The translations under genes and the position numbers were made by a program. Shown piece by piece: positions 8,153 to 18,647 of a stretch of 64,000 bases of DNA (position 1 is the stretch's first letter; every line of letters begins with the position of its first letter). This stretch comes from Sutcliffiella cohnii (GTDB lineage Bacteria > Bacillota > Bacilli > Bacillales > Bacillaceae_I). Below the pieces are notes generated by a model. It saw nothing but the letters and a program-made list of their open reading frames with translations, searched no databases and had not been told where the DNA came from. The DNA is taken from assembly GCF_002250055.1 (NCBI RefSeq), contig NZ_CP018866.1, forward strand, positions 3,402,501-3,466,500, read 5' to 3'.

Positions 8153-10270
8153 ATGGAACACAAACAACCAAAACTGGAAGTTAGAAACAAACAGCTTATT
8201 GAAAAAGATGGTTTCACATTTAAAGATTTAAATGACAATGGAAAGCTTGATCCTTATGAAGATTGGCGCTTAAGCCCGGAAGAACGAGCGAAAAACCTAG
8301 TTTCTTTAATGAATATTGATGAAAAAATCGGTATGATGCTGATTAACACGCGCAGGATGGGTCTTTATCAGGAAGATAAGAGCAAAACAAGCCATGATGG
8401 TGTGTTAGATGAAGGTATTGTGGAAAAGGGAGAAAGTATCTTTGCCACTAGCAAAGTATATGGTACGACTCATACCATCGAAAATAGACATTTACGCCAT
8501 TTCATTTTACGTGATAATTTTAGTCCGAGTGAAACAGCGGAATGGATTAATACGATGAATGAAGTAGCAGAGGCAACACGGTTAGGTATTCCAGTCATCG
8601 TTACTTCCAATTCAAGAAATGAAAATGGTGAGTCTATCTTTGGAATGAATGATGCAATTGGTATCTTTTCCACTTGGCCAGGCACATTGGGTCTTGCGGC
8701 AGCAGCGATGGGTGATATTAAAAATGGTGGGGATGCTTCCATCATCAGTGAATTTGCCAAAACTGCCCACAAGGAATGGAATGCAACTGGTTTGAGAAAA
8801 GGGTATATGTACATGGCCGATGTTGTCACAGATCCGAGATGGCAGCGAACGTATGGTACATTTGGTGAAGATCCAGAATTTATTGCAGATGCAATTGGTC
8901 GTATTATCGACGAATTCCAAGGGGAAACATTAGGTAAAGATAGCGTTGCGATGACAACTAAACATTTCCCTGGTGGAGGACCAAGAGAAAATGGGTTTGA
9001 CCCGCATTATAAAGAAGGAAAATGGAATCTTTATCCTACTCCGGGAAGTTTAGAAAAGTATCATTTACCACCGTTTCGAGCAGCTGTTGAACACGGAACA
9101 TCTTCCATCATGCCTTATTACTCGATTCCAAGCATCAAGAAAAGTGTGGTTCAGGAATTTGAAGGCGAAGATATTCCTTTCGAAGAGGTTGGTTTTGCGT
9201 TTAATCAATATTTCATTGAATATATGCTGCGTAAAAAACTAGGCTTTAAAGGTTATATTAACAGTGACAGTGGTATCGTCAATAACATGAGCTGGGGTGT
9301 TGAAAGTTTAAGTATTGCAGAGCGTTTTGCAAAAGCTGTAAATGCAGGGACAGATATCATTGCAGATTCAAATGATATAGAAAACCTGAAAGCGGCAGTG
9401 GATAATGGCTGGATCAGTGAAAAGCGAATCAATGAAGCGAATGAAAGATTGCTTACAGAAATGTTTGCATTAGGTCTGTTTGATGATCGTACGTACAATT
9501 CACCAGAAAATGCGGATAAGGTAGTAAACACACCTGCACACTGGGATACAGCATATGAAGCACATAAAAAATCAGTAACCATATTGAAAAACTCAAATGA
9601 AACACTCCCATTAACAGCGGACAAGCTGGAAGGTAAAAAAGTATATATAAAAGCCTACCATAAGGAAACAGAACATGCAGCTACGTATACGGAGCAGGCA
9701 TTGGGCGATGCGAAGGAATTAGGTCAATTTCAGTTAACCGATGCGTATGAAGAAGCAGATATTGCTATCTTATTCCTGCAACCGAAATCAGGCACCTATT
9801 TTAATGCAACACCAGGATTGTTGGAGCTCAGTTTATGTGAAAATAAATCCTTAAAAGCGTTGGATGGTACCCCGTATACAGAAACTACTTTAAGCGATTT
9901 GGAGCATTTGAATGAAGTAATAGAGAACATCCGTAGCCGTGGCGGCAAAGTTATAATAAGTGTAAATGTTATCTTGCCATGGCTTCTAGGAAATGTAGAA
10001 CCGTTGGCAGATGCTCTTGTTGCCGGTTACGACACATTCTACAAAGCACAGCTTGAAATTATGGCTGGAAACTATCAGCCAACAGGTGTCCTGCCGTTGA
10101 CATTACCAGCCAGTGAAGAAGTGATTGCTGTCGATCAAGATGGTAATTGTGTATCAAGAAATGATGTTCCGGGCTATGACAAAGATAAATATATGCCAGA
10201 AGGAATCAGCTATGCCTACAAAGACAGCGAAGGAAATGTTTATAAACTAGGACACGGTTTACAATATTAA
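8153..10270 (+). CDS. Glycoside hydrolase family 3, probable intracellular beta-glucosidase
   Basis: A 705-residue two-domain GH3 enzyme without signal peptide. The N-terminal part has a calcium-loop-like DLNDNGKLDPYEDWR. The TIM barrel carries the substrate-binding KHFPGGGP and the nucleophile aspartate in GYINSDSG (Asp372, codon 9266-9268). The second domain runs from about residue 470 (SVTILKNSNETLPL) to the end. Family members hydrolyse unphosphorylated beta-glucosides, beta-xylosides or N-acetylglucosaminides; the substrate cannot be fixed from motifs. It follows the permease by 105 bases with AGGAGGAAG before its ATG, almost certainly the same transcript. A non-phosphosugar hydrolase beside a PTS-type permease is unusual and agrees with the permease's lost phosphorylation site. 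Confidence 0.85.
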   Translation: MEHKQPKLEVRNKQLIEKDGFTFKDLNDNGKLDPYEDWRLSPEERAKNLVSLMNIDEKIGMMLINTRRMGLYQEDKSKTSHDGVLDEGIVEKGESIFATSKVYGTTHTIENRHLRHFILRDNFSPSETAEWINTMNEVAEATRLGIPVIVTSNSRNENGESIFGMNDAIGIFSTWPGTLGLAAAAMGDIKNGGDASIISEFAKTAHKEWNATGLRKGYMYMADVVTDPRWQRTYGTFGEDPEFIADAIGRIIDEFQGETLGKDSVAMTTKHFPGGGPRENGFDPHYKEGKWNLYPTPGSLEKYHLPPFRAAVEHGTSSIMPYYSIPSIKKSVVQEFEGEDIPFEEVGFAFNQYFIEYMLRKKLGFKGYINSDSGIVNNMSWGVESLSIAERFAKAVNAGTDIIADSNDIENLKAAVDNGWISEKRINEANERLLTEMFALGLFDDRTYNSPENADKVVNTPAHWDTAYEAHKKSVTILKNSNETLPLTADKLEGKKVYIKAYHKETEHAATYTEQALGDAKELGQFQLTDAYEEADIAILFLQPKSGTYFNATPGLLELSLCENKSLKALDGTPYTETTLSDLEHLNEVIENIRSRGGKVIISVNVILPWLLGNVEPLADALVAGYDTFYKAQLEIMAGNYQPTGVLPLTLPASEEVIAVDQDGNCVSRNDVPGYDKDKYMPEGISYAYKDSEGNVYKLGHGLQY

Positions 10271-10360
10271 GGTTGAGGTGAAAGATAGGGGCTGGCAGTT
10301 CAGTCCCCTATCGAAAAATTACCATTAGACTGCAGTAGTCCAAATAGCTTAAGATTCAGC

Positions 10361-10403
10361 AAGAGTAATCGTCATCACTTCCCTGATGCGATTACTCTTT
10401 TTT
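10361..10403 (+). terminator. Terminator of the permease-GH3 operon
   Basis: AAGAGTAATCG pairs with CGATTACTCTT, extended by CATCA/TGATG inside, and is followed by a T run at 10398-10403. A separate 8-bp hairpin (GATAGGGG / CCCCTATC, 10284-10312) precedes it just after the GH3 stop codon without a T tract. Confidence 0.85.
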
Positions 10404-10482
10404 AGGTTTACTACTTAATAAACAATTTGTCCTTACAACTAATAAATTCATAGAATCCTTATAAAGGTAACTAACAAAAAAA

Positions 10483-10515
10483 GTCCTAAAAGTCAGTTTT
10501 ACTGACTTTTAGGAC
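10483..10515 (-). terminator. Terminator of tyrS
   Basis: A perfect 15-bp inverted repeat GTCCTAAAAGTCAGT / ACTGACTTTTAGGAC with a 3-base loop; on the minus strand it is followed by seven T. A near copy lies after acsA at 15223-15255. Confidence 0.9.
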
Positions 10516-10528
10516 AGCCTCATAAATA

Positions 10529-12085
<1,557 letters not shown>

Positions 12086-12205
12086 CTATCTTTTTATCAT
12101 ACAATGAAGCTCTATGTCAAATAATTTATTGGAAATAGAAAAAAATAGTCATATACAGCTTTTCACTATGCTATAATGGTTATGATTTACCGGGGGGTAG
12201 ATAAT

Positions 12206-15124
12206 ATGTCAAAAAAAGACAGATTCAAAGAAAATCTTCTGTCTACGTATCAAGTTTTTGTAAATAAATATACAAAAAAAGGCTTTAATGTTACGTACCT
12301 AGTAGTGTGGAATTTATTATTGATCTTCTTTATTATTGGGGTCATTGGTGTAGGATTTGCCGGCGGAGCAGGGGCAGGCTATTTCGCTTCTCTCGTAAAA
12401 GATGAACCTCTACGTCCTTATGAAGATATGAAGCGTAACATATACAACTATGAAGAAACGTCAGAAATGTATTTTGCGAACAATATATACCTTGGAAAAT
12501 ATCGCGCTGACTTAGATAGAGAAGAAGTTAAATTAGATGACATTTCACCTCATTTAATTAACGCTCTTATCGCAACAGAGGACGAGTATTTTTATGAGCA
12601 TGAAGGTGTAGTACCAAAAGCAATTCTTCGTGCAATTTTACAAGAAGTTACAAATTCCGCCTCACAAACTGGTGGAAGTACATTAACTCAGCAGTTAATA
12701 AAAAACCAAATACTTACGAACGAAGTTTCATTTGATCGAAAAGCAAAAGAAATACTGCTAGCACTTCGTTTAGAAAACTTCTTCACTAAAGAAGAGATTT
12801 TGGAAGCATACTTAAATGTATCTCCTTTCGGACGAAACTCGTCAGGACGCAATATTGCTGGAGTTAAAACGGCCGCGAAAGGTATTTTCGGTGTAGAGCC
12901 TAATGAGTTAACAATCCCTCAGGCTGCCTATATCGCTGGACTACCACAAAGTCCATTTGCGTATACTCCATATACTCGTGCCGGAGAAGTAAAAACAGCT
13001 GAAGGGCTGGAACCTGGCTTCTCAAGAATGAGATACGTCCTACAACGAATGTATGCACTTGAGTATATTACAGAAAAACAATACCAAGATGCGTTAGCTT
13101 ACGATCTAACAAAAGATTTTATCGAATCTGAGAGTTCTGCAATTGAAGAATATCCATACGTTGCTTTTGAAATTGAAGACAGAGCCGAAAAAATAATCGC
13201 TTCTATTCTTGCTGAGGAAGATGGTTATTCGAAAGAAGAGTATGAAGCAAGCACAGAATTACAAAATCAATATAAAGAACTTGCCAAAATTAACATCCGT
13301 CAAAACGGCTATAAAATTCATACGACGATTCATAAAGAAATTTATGACGAAATGGAAAGAGTTACGAGTGAATTTGAATTTTTCGGTTATCCAATTAAGG
13401 TAGTAAATAAGGAAACTGGTGAAGAAGAGCAAAGTTATGAACAAGTAGGAGCTTCATTAATCGACAACGATACGGGAGCAATTATTAGTTTCGTAGGTGG
13501 TAGAGGTTTCGATATATCAAACAATAACTTTGCAACGCAAACGAACAGACCAAACGGGTCCACGATGAAGCCTTTATTACTTTATGCACCTGCATTTGAA
13601 TCTGGACGACTGCAGCCAGGAAGTATATTAGCTGACATCTCCGTTCCTATACCAGCAGGAACTACTACTTGGACACCTAGAAACTGGAACTATAGAGAAA
13701 ATGGGTTAGTTACGGCTCGTGAAGCTATCCGAGCTTCTCACAATATCGCTGCCGCTCATGGCTATAAAGATTTAATGAATAATAGTCCTAACCCACCGAT
13801 GGACTACTTAGTAAAACAAGGATTCAAAAATGTGTACCAAGATCGTGAAAACCTTTCTGCTGTACTTGGAGGATTAACTACTGGAGTCACAGTGGAAGAA
13901 AATACTGCTGGCTATGCAACGTTCGCTAACGGTGGTAACTATGTAGAACCATATTTAATTGAAAGAATTGAAACGAATAATGGTGAAGTAGTGTATGAAC
14001 ATGAAGTTGAGCCTGTAGAAATTTATTCACCACAAACAGCTTATTTAATGTTAGATACATTACGAACTGTATTCCATCAAGGAACAGGAACACCAGCAAA
14101 AAGATTTTTAAACTTCCACTCTGATTGGGCAGTTAAGACTGGGACAACGAATGACACTACGGACGTTTGGTTAGTAGGCTCAAACCCGAAAGTAACATTT
14201 GGTATTTGGTTTGGTTATCCACATAACCAAACAACTAGTCTAAGTAATAATGTAGGTGGTTACACAGCTACAAACCGTATGCAACTTCTATGGGCTAGAT
14301 TATTAAATGCAGCTAATGCAGTCGATTCGGAAGTAGTTAGCACATCAGAAAGCTTTAAAATGCCAGGTGGAATTGTTCGTAGAAGCTATTGCATGCTTTC
14401 TGGACTATTACCTTCTGATTTATGTCGCCAAGCTGGATTAGTAGGTGAAGATTTATTTAATGCTAAGTTCGTACCAAGTAAAGTAGACGACAGCTTAACG
14501 AGTGGTAAATATGTAAAGATTGGTGATGTAGCTTATAAACCGTTAAGCTCAACGCCAAGTGAGTTTGTCAAAGAAGGTCCAATGCTAAACCCAGACTTCT
14601 TGAAGAGATTACAATTAAAAAGTATCGAAGATTTAGCAAAACATATGGACAATAATAAAGTATTCGAAAACTTAGTCATACTTTCTGAAGATTCGCTTCC
14701 ACAAAATAATCAAGCACCTAAACAAGTTTCAAATGTGAGCTTGTCGGGTTCCACAATTAATTGGAACGCTAGTGGTGAAAAAGATGTAATTGGCTATTAC
14801 GTATATTACGCGCCAGATACAACTTCACAATCAAGAAGAATCGCTTCCGTTGTTGCTGGTGATTCAACATCGTTAAAACTTAACCAAAATATTGGAGTGT
14901 TTTACGTAACAGCAATTAATGCGACTGGGAAAGAGTCCTCTCCTTCTAAAGAAGTGAAACTAGGGGATGTTGATAAAATAGAGGAAGAAAAGAGAAAGAA
15001 AGAAGAAGAAGAAAAGAAGAAAAAAGAGGAAGAAGAAAAGAAAAAGAAGGAAGAAAATAGTGGAGGAAACCGTGATGGAGATAGCTCCACCAACCCACCT
15101 CCAGGAAACGACGACGAAGACTAA
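12206..15124 (+). CDS. Class A penicillin-binding protein (PBP1A type) with FN3 domain and charged tail
   Basis: A bifunctional peptidoglycan synthase of 972 residues, starting at the ATG at 12206 behind GGGGGGT. Order: short cytoplasmic basic tail, one membrane helix (about residues 30-60), GT51 glycosyltransferase (ATEDEYFYEHEGV with catalytic Glu; TGGSTLTQQLIKNQ), and transpeptidase with all three motifs: STMK in NGSTMKPLL, SHN in RASHNIAAAHG, and KTG in VKTGTTND. After it comes a fibronectin type III-like domain (from QAPKQVSNVSLSG to about KEVKLGD) and a tail of Glu/Lys repeats ending in acidic, Pro- and Asn-rich sequence. It acts at the outer face of the membrane. Its own terminator follows; it lies alone between tyrS and acsA. 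Confidence 0.93.
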   Translation: MSKKDRFKENLLSTYQVFVNKYTKKGFNVTYLVVWNLLLIFFIIGVIGVGFAGGAGAGYFASLVKDEPLRPYEDMKRNIYNYEETSEMYFANNIYLGKYRADLDREEVKLDDISPHLINALIATEDEYFYEHEGVVPKAILRAILQEVTNSASQTGGSTLTQQLIKNQILTNEVSFDRKAKEILLALRLENFFTKEEILEAYLNVSPFGRNSSGRNIAGVKTAAKGIFGVEPNELTIPQAAYIAGLPQSPFAYTPYTRAGEVKTAEGLEPGFSRMRYVLQRMYALEYITEKQYQDALAYDLTKDFIESESSAIEEYPYVAFEIEDRAEKIIASILAEEDGYSKEEYEASTELQNQYKELAKINIRQNGYKIHTTIHKEIYDEMERVTSEFEFFGYPIKVVNKETGEEEQSYEQVGASLIDNDTGAIISFVGGRGFDISNNNFATQTNRPNGSTMKPLLLYAPAFESGRLQPGSILADISVPIPAGTTTWTPRNWNYRENGLVTAREAIRASHNIAAAHGYKDLMNNSPNPPMDYLVKQGFKNVYQDRENLSAVLGGLTTGVTVEENTAGYATFANGGNYVEPYLIERIETNNGEVVYEHEVEPVEIYSPQTAYLMLDTLRTVFHQGTGTPAKRFLNFHSDWAVKTGTTNDTTDVWLVGSNPKVTFGIWFGYPHNQTTSLSNNVGGYTATNRMQLLWARLLNAANAVDSEVVSTSESFKMPGGIVRRSYCMLSGLLPSDLCRQAGLVGEDLFNAKFVPSKVDDSLTSGKYVKIGDVAYKPLSSTPSEFVKEGPMLNPDFLKRLQLKSIEDLAKHMDNNKVFENLVILSEDSLPQNNQAPKQVSNVSLSGSTINWNASGEKDVIGYYVYYAPDTTSQSRRIASVVAGDSTSLKLNQNIGVFYVTAINATGKESSPSKEVKLGDVDKIEEEKRKKEEEEKKKKEEEEKKKKEENSGGNRDGDSSTNPPPGNDDED

Positions 15125-15133
15125 ATATATTTC

Positions 15134-15168
15134 AAAAGAGAGCCCATGTAAAGGAGCTCTCTTTTTTT
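15134..15168 (+). terminator. Terminator of the PBP gene
   Basis: AAAAGAGAGC pairs with GCTCTCTTTT across a 12-base loop, followed by T7. Confidence 0.88.
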
Positions 15169-15222
15169 GATGTCTGAAACTCTAGTAGCTCGGACCTTTT
15201 TTTGTGATGGAATAAAAAAGAG

Positions 15223-15255
15223 GTCCAAAAAATCAGCTCTACTGACTTTTTGAAC
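15223..15255 (-). terminator. Terminator of acsA
   Basis: GTCCAAAAAATCAG / CTGACTTTTTGAAC with a short loop; T-rich tract follows on the minus strand. Very similar in sequence to the tyrS terminator at 10483-10515. Confidence 0.8.
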
Positions 15256-15268
15256 ACCCCTCGCCTAA

Positions 15269-16987
15269 TTAATCTTCCATTGTAGATAAATCACCTGTTG
15301 GAAGGTCTAACTCCCAAGCTTTTAATACACGTCTCATAATTTTACCACTTCTTGTTTTCGGTAATTTATCGCGGAACTCTATTTCTCTTGGTGCCGCATG
15401 AGCAGCTAATCCCTTTTTCACAAACTGTCGAATATCCTCTTTTAATTCATCCGTCACTTCATAGCCATCCATTAGGGCGACGAAAGCTTTTATTATTTCA
15501 CCACGTACTGGATCAGGTTTACCGATTACCCCCGCTTCCGCAACGGCAGGATGCTCTAATAATTTACTTTCTACTTCGAATGGACCTACACGTTCACCAG
15601 ACGTCATAATAACATCATCTACACGTCCTTGGAACCAAAAGTATCCATCTTCATCCATATATGCAGAATCACCAGAAACGTACCAATCGCCTGGCATGAA
15701 ATAAGATTCGTACTTTTCTTTATTATTCCAAATCGTGTACATCATTGCTGGCCAACCTTTTTTAATTGCAAGATTCCCCATACGATTAGGAGGTAGCTCA
15801 TTTCCTTGGTCGTCTACAATTGCTGCAATAACACCTGGAATTGGTTTCCCCATTGAACCTGGCTTAATTTCTAAACAAGGGTAATTACAAATTAATTGAC
15901 CGCCTGTTTCCGTCATCCACCATGTATCATGAATTCGTAAAGAAAAGACTTTCATTCCCCAACGAATAACTTCTGGATTAAGCGGTTCGCCAACACTTAA
16001 GATGTGACGTAGAGAAGATAAATTAAAATTGTTCACTACTTCATCTCCAGCACCCATCAACATTCTAAATGCTGTAGGAGCACTATACCAAACAGAAACA
16101 CCGTAATCTTCAATAGTTTCATACCAAGCTTCTGGTCTAAAACGACCGCCTACTACGACGTTCGATGCACCTACTAGCCAAGGACCGAAAATACCATACG
16201 CTGTCCCAGTAACCCATCCTGGATCTGCTGTACACCAATAAACATCATCATCTTGTAAATCTAAAACCCATTTCGCTGTTTGATAATGTTGGACCATTGC
16301 ATTATGTACATGAAGTACCCCTTTTGGCTTTCCAGTAGAACCACTCGTATAATGTAAAATTAATCCATCTGTTCTGTCTACCCACTCTACTTGTAGCTCT
16401 TTGCTTGCATTTTCAAACTTGCTATAAAAATCAATTAGCATGTCATTTTCCTCTACATTTTCACCCACTAACACAACATGTTTTAATGCTGGTAGTTCAT
16501 CTAAAGGAACACGATTTAATAAATCTGGAGTAGTAACTAACACTTTTGCTTCACTATCTTCTAATCGGTCCTTAACAGCACCTTCCATAAATGCTTCAAA
16601 TAACGGTCCGATAATTGCCCCTAGCTTAATAGCACCTAACGCAACGAAGTAAAGTTCTGGAGAGCGTGGCATAAAAATAAATACTCTGTCTCCTTTTTCA
16701 ACATCACACGCTTGCTTTAACACGTTCCCCGCTTTGTTTGAAAGCTCTTTCATTTCTTTGTACGTATACTTTTCATTTCGTTCTGGATCACGATAGTATA
16801 GGGCTACTTTATTTTTCCGATATGTTTCAGCATGTCGGTCTATCGCTTCATAGGCAACGTTTACTCTTCCTGTTTCAGACCAAGAAAAGTTTTTTTCAAC
16901 TTCTTTCCAATCAAAATTCTCATACGTATCTTCGTAGCTTTGAAGATTGTAGTTCCCCTTTGTTACTGATAGCGCTTCAACTTTCAT
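15269..16987 (-). CDS. acsA: Acetyl-CoA synthetase
   Basis: Converts acetate, ATP and CoA to acetyl-CoA. At 572 residues it has the same length as B. subtilis AcsA. The AMP-binding signature is HYTSGSTGKPKGVLHVH; the C-terminal RSGKIMRR carries Lys549, the lysine that AcuA acetylates in B. subtilis to switch the enzyme off. The gene is divergent from acuABC, which encode the acetylation control system, with a cre site between them. Expression on acetate and repression by glucose through CcpA is the known pattern and fits the site seen here. Confidence 0.97.
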   Translation of the reverse strand: MKVEALSVTKGNYNLQSYEDTYENFDWKEVEKNFSWSETGRVNVAYEAIDRHAETYRKNKVALYYRDPERNEKYTYKEMKELSNKAGNVLKQACDVEKGDRVFIFMPRSPELYFVALGAIKLGAIIGPLFEAFMEGAVKDRLEDSEAKVLVTTPDLLNRVPLDELPALKHVVLVGENVEENDMLIDFYSKFENASKELQVEWVDRTDGLILHYTSGSTGKPKGVLHVHNAMVQHYQTAKWVLDLQDDDVYWCTADPGWVTGTAYGIFGPWLVGASNVVVGGRFRPEAWYETIEDYGVSVWYSAPTAFRMLMGAGDEVVNNFNLSSLRHILSVGEPLNPEVIRWGMKVFSLRIHDTWWMTETGGQLICNYPCLEIKPGSMGKPIPGVIAAIVDDQGNELPPNRMGNLAIKKGWPAMMYTIWNNKEKYESYFMPGDWYVSGDSAYMDEDGYFWFQGRVDDVIMTSGERVGPFEVESKLLEHPAVAEAGVIGKPDPVRGEIIKAFVALMDGYEVTDELKEDIRQFVKKGLAAHAAPREIEFRDKLPKTRSGKIMRRVLKAWELDLPTGDLSTMED

Positions 16988-17113
16988 CTACAAACTCCCC
17001 CTTAAGTAAGATGATTCTCTACTATTATATTACAGAAATAATTTTTTCTCAATTTTTAAAAAACTCATTAAAAAAATAAATGCTTTTACTAGGCGTTTCT
17101 AGTAAACTATTAG

Positions 17114-17127
17114 TGAAAGCGTTTTAT
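17114..17127. promoter_or_regulatory. cre site between acsA and acuABC
   Basis: TGAAAGCGTTTTAT matches the CcpA operator consensus in 12 of 14 positions. It lies in the 312-base divergent region (16988-17299) that must hold both promoters; no other feature was recognised there. In B. subtilis both acsA and acuABC are repressed by CcpA. Confidence 0.7.
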
Positions 17128-17299
17128 TTCTTTCGAACCAGTTTCTAAATAAGGTATAGCTACTATTATGCTTATGGTACTATGTTAGTAATAAAATCAT
17201 TCCGTAACCATTATGAAAGTATTTATTTCCAGAATATTTTCTAGGTACGACTAAAATGAGTCATACTACCTGTTTACGGGATAAAAGTAGGTGAAAAAT

Positions 17300-17932
17300 A
17301 TGGAACATATTAAAACATACAATGCAAAAGAAGTAAAAACACCTAGAGGAAAAGTAATTGTCGAAGGACCAGTTACAACCGATAAGCTCGCATCATATGA
17401 ATTTCATGAAGACTTAATTGCATTTCGACCACCAAAACAGCAACACCGTGCACTTATAGAAATTTCATCATTACCAGAAGGGAGAATATTAATTGCAAGA
17501 GTACAAGACACTATCGTAGGCTATGTTACTTATTTATATCCAGATCCGATGGAAAGATGGTCGGAAGGAAATATGGTTGATTTGATAGAACTTGGTGCAA
17601 TTGAAGTTATCCCGGCTTTTCGTGGGTGCTCAATAGGAAAAAGCCTTTTGCAAGTTTCCATGATGGACCCTATGATGGAAAACTATATTATTATTACAAC
17701 TGAATATTATTGGCATTGGGACTTAAAGGGGACTGGGTTAAATGTTTGGGAATATCGAAAAGTAATGGAAAAAATGATGAACGCTGGTGGACTGATATAT
17801 TATGCGACAGATGAACCAGAAATTAGTTCACATCCTGCAAACTGTTTAATGGCTAGAATTGGTAAAAATATAAAACCAGAGTCTGTTCAACAGTTTGACC
17901 AGCTTCGATTTAAAAACCGATTTATGTACTAA
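17300..17932 (+). CDS. acuA: Protein acetyltransferase AcuA
   Basis: A GNAT-family N-acetyltransferase that in B. subtilis acetylates and inactivates acetyl-CoA synthetase. The acetyl-CoA-binding segment is AFRGCSIGKSLL. From the ATG at 17300 it has 210 residues, the length of B. subtilis AcuA; AGGTG sits 6 bases before it. An in-frame GTG three codons upstream has no good ribosome-binding site. It is first in acuABC: 70 bases separate it from acuB, and acuB overlaps acuC. Confidence 0.95.
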   Translation: MEHIKTYNAKEVKTPRGKVIVEGPVTTDKLASYEFHEDLIAFRPPKQQHRALIEISSLPEGRILIARVQDTIVGYVTYLYPDPMERWSEGNMVDLIELGAIEVIPAFRGCSIGKSLLQVSMMDPMMENYIIITTEYYWHWDLKGTGLNVWEYRKVMEKMMNAGGLIYYATDEPEISSHPANCLMARIGKNIKPESVQQFDQLRFKNRFMY

Positions 17933-18002
17933 TTACATACAACATTAATATCTTGTGGCCAATTTTTGGATTACAGACTGGTCTTCAAAGGGGTTGAAAC
18001 TA

Positions 18003-18647
18003 TTGATAGTAGAAAAAATAATGAAGTCAGAAGTATATACACTTTCCCCAAATAACACAGTAGAAGAAGCACTAAGGCTTATGGAAGAAAAAAGAATTCG
18101 CCATCTACCGATTTTAAATGAACAAAATAATGTAGTTGGTATTGTTTCAGATCGTGACTTACGATCGATAGTACCTTCAGCGATACGTGAAAATGTAAGT
18201 AAAGAAGAAAGAGAAAAACCTCTTTCTGTTTTAATGAATAAAGAAGTCGTTACAGGTCATCCACTTGATTTTGTGGAAGATATTTCTGGTATCTTTTATG
18301 AATATAAAATAGGTTGTTTACCTATCGTTCAGCAAGAAAAATTAGTTGGAATTGTGACGAAAACAGATGTTCTTCGTACTTTTGTTCAGCTTGCAGGTGC
18401 AAATCAACCTTCTTCCCAAATTGAAATAAAAGTTAAAAATATCGCTGGTAAATTATCAGACGTTACAGCAGTATTTCGAAATCGTAATGTAAATATTTTA
18501 AGTGTGTTAGTGTACCCTGACGATAATGAACTATATAAAATATTAGTCTTCCGCATTGGAACGATGAATCCTACTACGATAATTCAAGATTTAAAAAAGG
18601 AAGGCTATGATGTATTATGGCCTAATATTTTGGGGAAAGAATTATGA
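18003..18647 (+). CDS. acuB: AcuB, CBS-ACT domain protein
   Basis: A 214-residue protein with two CBS domains (about residues 7-62 and 80-135, with IRHLPILNEQ and IGCLPIVQQE) and a C-terminal ACT-like region (from about 140). CBS pairs bind adenine nucleotides; the exact role of AcuB in acetoin/acetate use is not settled. The start is taken as TTG at 18003 (LIVEKIMKSE, read as Met), preceded by AAAGGGG 9-10 bases upstream. This gives the B. subtilis AcuB length of 214. A GTG further upstream adds 16 residues unlike the family. Confidence 0.93.
   Translation: MIVEKIMKSEVYTLSPNNTVEEALRLMEEKRIRHLPILNEQNNVVGIVSDRDLRSIVPSAIRENVSKEEREKPLSVLMNKEVVTGHPLDFVEDISGIFYEYKIGCLPIVQQEKLVGIVTKTDVLRTFVQLAGANQPSSQIEIKVKNIAGKLSDVTAVFRNRNVNILSVLVYPDDNELYKILVFRIGTMNPTTIIQDLKKEGYDVLWPNILGKEL

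Noticed and set aside
8470..8920. Two overlapping minus-strand open frames inside the GH3 gene
   Set aside because: They overlap each other and the strongly supported GH3 gene and have no start signals.
10284..10312. Hairpin GATAGGGG/CCCCTATC after the GH3 gene as a separate terminator
   Set aside because: It has no T tract; the stronger terminator at 10361-10403 explains transcript ending.
14902..15093. Minus-strand reading frame of Ser/Phe repeats opposite the PBP tail
   Set aside because: It is the antisense of the Glu/Lys-rich PBP tail; no ribosome-binding site and low complexity.
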